Positions 27,939 to 33,734 of a DNA stretch of 33,734 nt are shown here, piece by piece. A model generated the notes under the pieces. The model did not search any database, was not told where the DNA came from, and saw only the letters and a program-made list of their open reading frames with translations. Both the position numbers and the translations under genes were made by a program. Positions within the stretch are counted from its first letter, which is position 1; each line of letters begins with the position of its first letter. Source of the DNA: Chloroflexota bacterium (GTDB lineage: Bacteria; Chloroflexota; Limnocylindria; Limnocylindrales; CSP1-4); contig VBEC01000031.1 in assembly GCA_005883615.1 (NCBI GenBank), forward strand, positions 1-33,734. The letters run 5' to 3'.

Positions 27939-28663
27939 CGCCGCCCTCGCAGGCTCGCTGGCAGCCTTCGGTGGGCAGCGTCGGCACCGCCGCCATCGAG
28001 CAGGTCCCCGACCACCCGGTCGAGGGCGGCGTGAGTCGACCCGATGTCCGCGGTCGCCGGAACCCGCGTGAAGCCCCACCGCCGGGCGGCTTCGTCGAAG
28101 ACGCGGTACACGCCTTCCTGGAATTCACGGTAGGCATCGAGGCCGTCTGCATCCAGGCGCGCCTCGGCGATTTCCCGATGACGCTGGAGCGCGTCGGCCG
28201 GCGCGACGTCGAGGAAACAGACGAGGTCCGGCGGTGGCGCGAATGCGAGGACCGATTCCAGCCAGACGAGATCGACGCCGCGCGCCGCGGCCCGCGCGAT
28301 GGGCGTGTACGCGTAGCGATCGACCAGCACCACGAGTCCGGCCCTCAACGAGGGCATGATCACCTGTTCGATCCGCTCCGTCAGATCGGCGGCATAGAGC
28401 AGGAAGGTTTCGAACGGATCCGGATCGGCCTGCCGCCGCACGTCGCGAATCCGGGGCGCAGCAAGCCGCGAGGTCACGAACGAAGTGCGGATCACCCCAT
28501 GCCCAGCGTGGCGCAGCCACTCCTCGAGGAGGCGCGCATGGGTCGAGCGGCCAGACCGATCGACGCCTTCGAGCACGACCAGGTGGCCCGGTTCGCCGTG
28601 GGCGCGGGGAGCCGCCACCGGGAATTGCAGTCGATCCGCCACCCCCGCGGCACTCGTACTCAC
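27935..28663 (-). CDS. Thymidylate-kinase-like P-loop protein with Arg in place of the Walker A Lys
   Basis: A 242-residue protein of the dTMP-kinase family. The P-loop reads LVVLEGVDRSGRSTHA; the family pattern is EGxD(G/R)xGKST, so the Walker A Lys is replaced by Arg (codon at 28547-28549). The DR after EGV resembles the eukaryotic-type P-loop. Further on are VDRYAYTPIARAAARG (the DRY/H motif), LVCFLDVAPADALQRHREIAEARLDADGLDAYREFQEGVYRVF (the LID/Arg region) and a normal C-terminal end. Whether it still uses ATP is uncertain. GTG 28663 overlaps the stop of the second kinase-like gene (GTGA). It sits in an operon with ppx and a phosphoesterase, which is not the usual place for dTMP synthesis. 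Confidence 0.85.
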   Translation of the reverse strand: MSTSAAGVADRLQFPVAAPRAHGEPGHLVVLEGVDRSGRSTHARLLEEWLRHAGHGVIRTSFVTSRLAAPRIRDVRRQADPDPFETFLLYAADLTERIEQVIMPSLRAGLVVLVDRYAYTPIARAAARGVDLVWLESVLAFAPPPDLVCFLDVAPADALQRHREIAEARLDADGLDAYREFQEGVYRVFDEAARRWGFTRVPATADIGSTHAALDRVVGDLLDGGGADAAHRRLPASLRGRR

Positions 28664-29370
28664 GCTACCGCTTCGCCTGGTGCGGCCCGCGCGTTGCGTG
28701 AGTGCGCAGACGCCAGCAATGGTCGCACCGCGTCCCTTGCCCGCCTTTCCAGGGAGCTCGACGGTTCGCGGGCATCGAGCTCGACGACCGCGACCAGCCA
28801 TGGCTTCGCTGCAGGCGCCGAGGCCGCCGCAGCCAACTCCCGATAGGCCGCATCCAGGTCGCGCAGAAAGGCGCCAAGCGGGCTACCGATCGCAGCCGCG
28901 CGGATCTCGCCGGGCCGGGTGGCGAGGGCCCGCCGAAGGGCGACCGCCGGCTCCTGGCGGTAGAACAGGACCAGGTCGGGAGCGGGACAACCTTCGTACA
29001 GGGCACTCGCCCAATCGAGATCCAGACCGCGAGCCCCTTCCCGGGCCACCGCCGTCCAGACGTAGCGATCGGCGAGCACGACCGTGCCCCGATCCAGCTG
29101 AGGCTGGATCTCGCGGCGCGCGAGGCGGCGAGCATCGGCGGCTCCCAGCAGAGCGGCGACGCGAGGCGTCAGCCAGACACGGCCGCGCGGCGACTGTGCC
29201 GCCCGTCTGACCGTCCGCGAAGGCTGCCAGGGCACGATTTCGACCCGTCGGCCCTTGCGCTCGATCCAGCGGGCCAGCTGCTCGAGCCCTGCCGATTTGC
29301 CGGACGCATCGAGGCCCTCCGCGGCCACGAGGATGCCTCGATTTCGGCGGGAGGACACGAACTCGATCAT
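28660..29370 (-). CDS. Thymidylate-kinase-like P-loop protein (intact Walker A)
   Basis: A 236-residue relative of dTMP kinase, first gene of the minus-strand operon. The P-loop is ILVAAEGLDASGKSAGLEQL, with an intact GKS. It has ADRYVWTAVAREGARGLDLDW (DRY motif) and a lid region around FYRQEPAVALRRALATRPGE. The stretch VEIVPWQPSRTVRRAAQSPRGRVWL in place of the usual nucleoside-contact region, and the distant resemblance to its neighbour, suggest a specialised kinase more than housekeeping Tmk. ATG 29370 was chosen with GGAG 3 nt upstream (close spacing); GTG 29358 is another option. It is divergent from the SixA-like gene across 70 bp, and its stop overlaps the next gene. Confidence 0.85.
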   Translation of the reverse strand: MIEFVSSRRNRGILVAAEGLDASGKSAGLEQLARWIERKGRRVEIVPWQPSRTVRRAAQSPRGRVWLTPRVAALLGAADARRLARREIQPQLDRGTVVLADRYVWTAVAREGARGLDLDWASALYEGCPAPDLVLFYRQEPAVALRRALATRPGEIRAAAIGSPLGAFLRDLDAAYRELAAAASAPAAKPWLVAVVELDAREPSSSLERRARDAVRPLLASAHSRNARAAPGEAVA

Positions 29371-29440
29371 ACGCTCCGGCCAGCGCTTCCCACACGTTCG
29401 GCGTCGCCTCCAACGACTCTGGTCGTAGCATGTAAGCCTC

Positions 29441-29938
29441 ATGGCTCGAGACAGGATCAACCTGCATCTGCTGCGTCACGCGCACGCTGGCGACCCCGAC
29501 GGATGGAACGGCGACGACACCGCCCGGCCGCTTTCGAAGAAAGGCCGCCGCCAGAGCGAACAGCTGGGCGCTCACCTCGTGGCGATCGGCTTCCAGACCG
29601 ATGCCATCGTGAGCTCTCCCAAGCTCAGAGCTCGTGAAACCGCCGAGATCGTGGCAGCCGCCCTCGGGGTCGACGTCCGGCTCGACGAGCGACTGGCCGG
29701 AGGGGTCGGCGTCGAGGATCTCGAGGGGCTCCTGAACGCCGCCGGCAATCCCGATCGCCCGGTTCTGGTCGGGCACGATCCAGACTTCAGCACCCTCCTG
29801 GTGGATCTATCCGGTGGCGGCGGGCTCGGCCTGCCAAAGGCCGGGATGGCCTGCCTTCAGCTTGCCCGGCCTGTCGAGTACGGCCAGGCGACGCTGCGCT
29901 GGTTGCTCACCCCGGAGGTGATGCCGGGCTCCGACTGA
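29441..29938 (+). CDS. sixA: SixA-like phosphohistidine phosphatase
   Basis: A 165-residue member of the histidine phosphatase (phosphoglycerate mutase-like) superfamily, size and pattern of SixA. LHLLRHAHAGD holds the RH(A/G) catalytic motif, PLSKKGRRQSEQLGAHL and IVSSPKLRARETAEIVA contain the phosphate-binding Arg residues, and LVGHDPDFSTLL has the second catalytic His. SixA removes phosphate from phosphohistidine in the ArcB HPt domain or the nitrogen PTS in E. coli; here, with the polyphosphate genes next door, the target could be a phosphohistidine or a phosphate ester. A TAGCAT -10-like hexamer ends about 9 nt before the ATG and there is no Shine-Dalgarno, which fits a leaderless transcript. 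Confidence 0.87.
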   Translation: MARDRINLHLLRHAHAGDPDGWNGDDTARPLSKKGRRQSEQLGAHLVAIGFQTDAIVSSPKLRARETAEIVAAALGVDVRLDERLAGGVGVEDLEGLLNAAGNPDRPVLVGHDPDFSTLLVDLSGGGGLGLPKAGMACLQLARPVEYGQATLRWLLTPEVMPGSD

Positions 29939-29985
29939 CCGAGCACGGCCGGGCTTGCGGTAGCGAGCCGACGGCCATTCTCGGA

Positions 29986-30008
29986 CCACGACTGCACGAG
30001 GGTCGTGG
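29986..30008 (+). terminator. Possible hairpin after the SixA-like gene
   Basis: A 7-bp stem (CCACGAC / GTCGTGG) with a 9-nt loop, about 48 bp after the stop. No T-run. The remaining stretch up to 30144 shows no gene I can support. Confidence 0.3.
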
Positions 30009-30144
30009 GGTACCGACGATCAGTCGCAGTGGGGCGGATGGGTCATGGCGGCCAGTGGGGATCCCGTGGAATCCTCGGTCTCCCCGGCACACGACCCAGA
30101 ACCCCGCCTGCCAGGCTTGAACTGTCCTCCAGGAAGGATCGTCG

Positions 30145-30174
30145 ATGACGCAGACCCAGACCCTCCGCTCATGA
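30145..30174 (+). CDS. Nine-residue leader peptide, translationally coupled
   Basis: ATG...TGA encodes MTQTQTLRS. AGGAAGGA, one of the best Shine-Dalgarno sequences in the window, sits 6 nt before this ATG, and the TGA overlaps the ATG of the zinc-ribbon gene (ATGA). The zinc-ribbon ATG itself has no ribosome site, so the leader would load ribosomes that re-initiate. An alternative view is that the leader frame is chance and the downstream start is further up. Confidence 0.45.
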   Translation: MTQTQTLRS

Positions 30175-30674
30175 GCGGCCGCGTGTGCCTTCAGTGCGGC
30201 ACCGTCGCGCGTGCCGCTCACGCGACGTTCTGCGTTCGTTGCGGCCTGCCCTATGGCGAGCCTCCGCGGGCCGACGCGGAGCTCCCGGCCTGCACGATCT
30301 GCTATCGAACCGTTGGCGACGACGGTCGTCTGGACAGCCTCGACCATCAGGGACGACGGGTCGACCTCCAGGCCCACCTCCTCGAACATGAACGCCATCC
30401 AGTCGGTGACGACGAGTACCTCGAGACACTCCGCGAGGGCGACCGGATCCGTATCGGTCGCTGGACGGCATCCTTCGACATCGTGCGCCGATACCTGGTA
30501 ACCGGCGCCCTGGAAGCCGGGCGACGGCGGACATTCGAACACAATGCCATCGTCACGGCCATGACCCAGCTCCGGAAGTGGGGGCGGGATGGGTCAATCT
30601 TCGGCGATCAGCCCGAGTGGCAGGCTTCGCGCGAGGCGGTGTCGGGACTCATGGAGCGCTATCACCGGCGCTGA
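30171..30674 (+). CDS. Zinc-ribbon protein of unknown function
   Basis: A 167-residue protein. Residues 6-28 form a zinc ribbon (CLQCG ... FCVRCGLPYG) and CTIC follows at about 43-46, so five to six Cys are in place for one or two zinc sites. The remaining part, DEYLETLREGDRIRIGRWTASFDIVRRYLVTGALEAGRR and the C-terminal WGRDGSIFGDQPEWQASREAVSGLMERYHRR, is helical and acidic/basic mixed, and I do not recognise it. ATG 30171 was preferred to ATG 30045 because the latter adds 42 Pro-rich residues that look random and because of the leader overlap. It converges with the HExxH gene, the coding ends overlapping by 13 bp. Confidence 0.6.
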   Translation: MSGRVCLQCGTVARAAHATFCVRCGLPYGEPPRADAELPACTICYRTVGDDGRLDSLDHQGRRVDLQAHLLEHERHPVGDDEYLETLREGDRIRIGRWTASFDIVRRYLVTGALEAGRRRTFEHNAIVTAMTQLRKWGRDGSIFGDQPEWQASREAVSGLMERYHRR

Positions 30675-31432
30675 GGCGGCCGTTCGCCACGAGCCGCCCA
30701 GACCTCCGGAGCGAGCCCGAAGCAGGCTCCATCGCCCGGCCGCCGAACGTGACCGGTCATGTAATCGTGGTACCACGGCTGCCAGGTGTGGCCCGCGCGA
30801 TCGTGGTGAACGCGATACGTGTCGCCGTGGGGCGGTTCCGTCGGGGGACGGCTGGATGTGAGGATCTCCGCCTCGTGGAGTGGCGGGACGACGTCCTCGC
30901 CGAAGCCCAGATCGCGATACGTCGCCTCCACCTGGTGAAGCCATTCGTGGACGAAGCCCTCTTCCGGATGCGGCGCGGTCAGGTACGAGCGCCAGTTGTC
31001 CGAGACGATGGAACTGAAGCCCGCTCCGCCGGCCTCGTGGCCGGGCCCGATCGAGCAGCCCCAGCCGCACAGCTCCAGGGTTCCATCGGACGGCCAGACG
31101 GCCAGGATGGCATCGACCGATCCTCCTGCGGCATGACGCGCCAGCTCTGGCGAGCAGTCTCTCGGGGACACCCAGGCGCGCCCTCCGCCGCTATCAGATA
31201 ACGAGGTGAGCGCCCGCGTGGCGACGACCATCTCGAAGGGCTCGAGGCTGGCATTGCCCTCGCTCCAGCCCTTGACCGCCGCCGGCACACGCCTCAGTAC
31301 ATCGAGCGTGACCTGGAGCTCGTCGCGATCGACCGTGCGGCGCACCCTGCGACCCGTGTTTCGAGGCGGCCAGGGCGCGTCGATCGATTCGTAGACCAGC
31401 GCGATGGTCCGCCAGGCCTGCGTCGCGGGCAG
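30662..31432 (-). CDS. Putative zinc metallopeptidase-like protein (HExxH)
   Basis: A 256-residue protein with FVHEWLHQVEATYRDLG, an HExxH motif in a helix-like setting. A Trp/Tyr/His-rich C-terminal segment follows (HTWQPWYHDYMTGHVRR), which could supply a third metal ligand. No signal peptide is visible. I do not recognise the family. The first standard start is GTG 31345, but the frame continues upstream with strongly coding-like, high-GC3 codons (AWRTIALVYESIDAPWPPR) to a TGA at 31433-31435. CTG 31432 immediately follows that TGA and has GGGAGG exactly 7 nt upstream, so I take it as the start. It lies 17 bp downstream of the histidine kinase stop and is probably cotranscribed with it. Confidence 0.65.
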   Translation of the reverse strand: MPATQAWRTIALVYESIDAPWPPRNTGRRVRRTVDRDELQVTLDVLRRVPAAVKGWSEGNASLEPFEMVVATRALTSLSDSGGGRAWVSPRDCSPELARHAAGGSVDAILAVWPSDGTLELCGWGCSIGPGHEAGGAGFSSIVSDNWRSYLTAPHPEEGFVHEWLHQVEATYRDLGFGEDVVPPLHEAEILTSSRPPTEPPHGDTYRVHHDRAGHTWQPWYHDYMTGHVRRPGDGACFGLAPEVWAARGERPPQRR

Positions 31433-31449
31433 TCAGCGCCCTCCCGCCG

Positions 31450-33734
31450 TCACGCCTCGACGAGCTCCGCGCTCTCGCGGATCAGCGGCAGGTGAACAGT
31501 GAAGGTGGTTGCCTGCCCGACGACGCTGTCGACTGCAATCTCCCCCCCGTGCTGCTCCACGATGTGGCGCGTGCCGGCCAGCCCGACCCCGGTTCCATTG
31601 GTCGAGCCGGCGACGTTGGTCCCGCGGTAGTACGGCTCGAAGACGCGTCCCAGCTCGGCCGGCGGGATGCCCATGCCCTGGTCCTGGACGGTGAGCACCG
31701 CCCACTCCTGGCCCTCGCGGTCCTCGCGATCGGCCCGAACGACGATCTCACCGCCGCGAGGGCTGTACTTCACCGAGTTGGACAGGAGGTTGGCCACGAT
31801 CCGCTCGATGCGCGCCTCGTCCCAGTCGCCGACCAGGCGCGAGAGATTGGATTCGACGCGAATCACGTGCCGCGGGCTCATCTTCTGGTACTCGGCGGCG
31901 AGCCGGGTCGCGATCTTGACGAGGTCGGCCGGGCCGAGATCGAGCTCGACGGGCTGGCCCATGCGTAGACGCGTCACGTCGAGCAGCTCGTCGACGAGCC
32001 GGACCAGCTGCGTCGTGCTCTCGTCGATCGCCTGCAGGCCCTCCGCGAAGTCGCCGAGCCCGTTCCCGTTTGCGCTTCGCTTCCCGGTGCCGTTGTTTCC
32101 TGAGCGCGTGAGCGCCCGCTGGAGAAGGTTGGCGCGACCCATGATGATCGTGGCCGGGGTCTTCAGGTCGTGCGATACAGCCGCAAGGAACTCGTCCTTC
32201 TGGCGCTCGAGGTCCTTCAGCGGCGCGATGTCCTGGAAGACCGCCACGCCTCCCGCCGCAACACCGAAGCCGTCGCTGAGTGGCGCCGCGTTCACGAGGA
32301 TCGGCACGTCTCGTCCGGCGACTTCGTTCGTGACCACGAGCTGATCGCCGAGCACGACTTGACGCTCGAACACGGCCCGAGCCAAGGGCATGTCCTCGGC
32401 CCGGCAGAGCGAGCCGTCGAGTCTCCGAACGCTCGGCGCGGAGCCGTTCGTCGGGATGACCGTTTCCGGCACGCTGCCCATGATCTGTTCGGCCGCCGCG
32501 TTGCTCAGATAGACGCGGCCGGATGCATCCGCGATCAGGATCCCCTCCGGCATCACGTCGACTACCTGCCGCAGCCGGGCGAGGCCGGCTTCCGCCTCGG
32601 CACGGGCGGCCTGGGCGCGCAGCAACTCTTCGCTCCGGATGCTGGCTGCGATCGTCGCCAGGACCACGCCGACGCTCTCCGTCAGTTGCTCCAGGAAGGC
32701 CAGGTGGATCTCGCTCAACTCGCCGAAGGACGCGAGCTCGATCACAGCCCTGGTCTCGTCCTCGAACACGACGGGCAGGACCGCCAGCGAGTGGGGCGCT
32801 GCCCGGCCCAGGCCGGAGCTGATCGCGATGTACTCGGGCGGCACCTGGTTGAGGATGATCCGGCGGCGGTCCTGGGCGCATTGACCGACGAGCCCTTCGC
32901 CCATCCGGAAGCGCCGTGCCGGTTCGCCGTTGGGTTCAGCGGCATAGCTCGCCAGCAACTTCAACGACGCCTGGTCCCGGCCCGGCTCGACGAGGTAGAA
33001 AGCTCCCCGCTGGATGCCGACGAGCGGGGCAAGCTCGGACAGGATCAGGCGCCCGACCGTGCGCAGGTCGCGCTGGCCCTGGAGCATGGAGTTGAAGCGC
33101 GCCAGATTCGTCTTGAGCCAGTACTGCTCGACGTTCTTGAGGGTCGTCTCGCGCAGGTTGCGGATCATCTCGTTGATGTTGTCGCGCAGAAGCTCCACCT
33201 CGCCGCGCGCATCCACCTCGATGGTGCCCGACAGGTCGCCTCGAGCGACGGCCGTCGCAACCTGGCCGATCGCGCGGACCTGCGCCGTGAGGTTGTCGGC
33301 AAGCTGATTGACGTTGTCGGTCAGGTCCCGCCACGTTCCAGCGGCACCCGGGACGCTGGCCTGACCTCCCAACTTTCCTTCGATACCCACTTCGCGCGCG
33401 ACGGTGGTCACCTGCGCCGAGAACGTGGCGAGGGTGTCGGTCATGCTGTTGATGGTCTTGGCCAGGGCTGCGATCTCGCCGTCGGCCTGGACGTTCAGCT
33501 TCCGGGTCAGGTCGCCGTCGGCAACGGCCGTCACCACCTCGGCGATGTTGCGCACCTGGGCGGTCAGGTTGCCGGCCATCGAGTTGACCGAATCGGTCAG
33601 GTCCTTCCACGTGCCGGCCACGCCGCGCACGTCGGCCTGGCCGCCGAGCTTGCCCTCGGTGCCCACCTCGCGAGCCACGCGGGTGACCTCGCTGGCGAAC
33701 GCGTTGAGCTGATCGACCATGGTATTGATCGTGT
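31450..33734 (-). CDS. HAMP-repeat/GAF/PAS histidine kinase, N-terminus beyond window
   Basis: At least 761 residues of a cytoplasmic-type sensor kinase; the frame is open at the window edge, and the first residues ([23 protein letters not shown]) are a HAMP repeat, so the start lies outside. Two to three HAMP repeats of about 92 residues are seen ([38 protein letters not shown]), as in group III kinases. A GAF domain comes next (around [25 protein letters not shown]), a PAS domain ([22 protein letters not shown]), HisKA with the phospho-accepting His in [10 protein letters not shown], and an ATPase domain (N in [23 protein letters not shown]). There is no receiver domain at the C-terminus and no response regulator in the window. 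Confidence 0.92.
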   Translation of the reverse strand, partial: TINTMVDQLNAFASEVTRVAREVGTEGKLGGQADVRGVAGTWKDLTDSVNSMAGNLTAQVRNIAEVVTAVADGDLTRKLNVQADGEIAALAKTINSMTDTLATFSAQVTTVAREVGIEGKLGGQASVPGAAGTWRDLTDNVNQLADNLTAQVRAIGQVATAVARGDLSGTIEVDARGEVELLRDNINEMIRNLRETTLKNVEQYWLKTNLARFNSMLQGQRDLRTVGRLILSELAPLVGIQRGAFYLVEPGRDQASLKLLASYAAEPNGEPARRFRMGEGLVGQCAQDRRRIILNQVPPEYIAISSGLGRAAPHSLAVLPVVFEDETRAVIELASFGELSEIHLAFLEQLTESVGVVLATIAASIRSEELLRAQAARAEAEAGLARLRQVVDVMPEGILIADASGRVYLSNAAAEQIMGSVPETVIPTNGSAPSVRRLDGSLCRAEDMPLARAVFERQVVLGDQLVVTNEVAGRDVPILVNAAPLSDGFGVAAGGVAVFQDIAPLKDLERQKDEFLAAVSHDLKTPATIIMGRANLLQRALTRSGNNGTGKRSANGNGLGDFAEGLQAIDESTTQLVRLVDELLDVTRLRMGQPVELDLGPADLVKIATRLAAEYQKMSPRHVIRVESNLSRLVGDWDEARIERIVANLLSNSVKYSPRGGEIVVRADREDREGQEWAVLTVQDQGMGIPPAELGRVFEPYYRGTNVAGSTNGTGVGLAGTRHIVEQHGGEIAVDSVVGQATTFTVHLPLIRESAELVEA

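Noticed and set aside
27935-29370. The two kinase-like genes as PPK2 polyphosphate kinases.
   Set aside because: The P-loop context (EGxD) and the DRY and lid motifs fit the dTMP-kinase family; I do not see the PPK2 fold signatures.
30045-30170. An upstream ATG extension of the zinc-ribbon protein.
   Set aside because: The added 42 residues are Pro/Asp-rich with no pattern, and the Shine-Dalgarno nearby serves a different frame.
33720-33734. The ATG at 33720 as the start of the histidine kinase.
   Set aside because: It falls in the middle of a HAMP repeat and the frame is open to the window edge, so it is an internal Met.

Overview
The window is a stretch of high-GC bacterial chromosome. 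It is densely packed, with operons whose genes usually overlap by four bases (NTGA) and several convergent pairs that overlap at their stops. It contains a Tat-type and a lipoprotein-type export signal, an MGMT-Ada fusion beside an ECF sigma factor, the GlgE glucan pathway with a TreS-maltokinase fusion, and a TIGR03118-type secreted protein. This mix suggests Chloroflexota (Limnocylindria/Ellin6529-like) or, less likely, Actinomycetota. There is no rRNA or other taxonomic marker, so the assignment is tentative. I saw no tRNA, rRNA, CRISPR array, transposase or phage gene.

Layout. 1-2887 (+): the 3' part of a UbiA-type prenyltransferase, a CPBP membrane protease, an ECF sigma factor and a DNA alkyl-repair protein with MGMT first and an Ada zinc domain last. 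2884-4113 (-): an acyl-CoA dehydrogenase converging on it. 4391-6344 (+): three poorly characterised proteins, a double-psi barrel (RlpA-like) protein, a Tat-signal protein and a lipoprotein. 6467-6661 (-): a small BldC/excisionase-type HTH protein. 6960-11332 (+): NagA, a TauE/SafE-type permease, a TIGR03118-type exported protein, a possible 28-residue membrane peptide and a YceI-domain protein. 11349-17376 (-): glgE, treS-pep2 fusion and a YihX-like HAD phosphatase in one operon, which converts trehalose through maltose and maltose-1-phosphate to alpha-glucan.

17508-29938 is a phosphate and polyphosphate island. pstC-pstA-pstB-phoU (-) and ppk1-CYTH/CHAD (+) diverge from a 360-bp region carrying four contiguous 11-nt PHO-box-like repeats. 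Converging on the CYTH/CHAD gene is a minus-strand operon: two thymidylate-kinase-like genes, a metallophosphoesterase, a basic histone-H1-like protein and a Ppx/GppA phosphatase. A SixA-like histidine phosphatase diverges from that operon. Together these genes cover phosphate import, polyphosphate synthesis, binding and degradation, plus several phosphotransfer enzymes of unknown target.

30145-33734: a zinc-ribbon protein with an apparent translated leader peptide (+), a convergent HExxH metallopeptidase-like protein (-) and the 3' end of a HAMP-repeat/GAF/PAS histidine kinase (-) that runs off the window.

The most notable observations are: the polyphosphate island with its operator and its paired kinases, one of which lacks the Walker A lysine; the reversed MGMT-Ada fusion coupled to a sigma factor; and at least two genes (glgE and the HExxH protein) whose conserved or coding-like N-termini can only be reached from a CTG codon that carries a well-spaced Shine-Dalgarno sequence.
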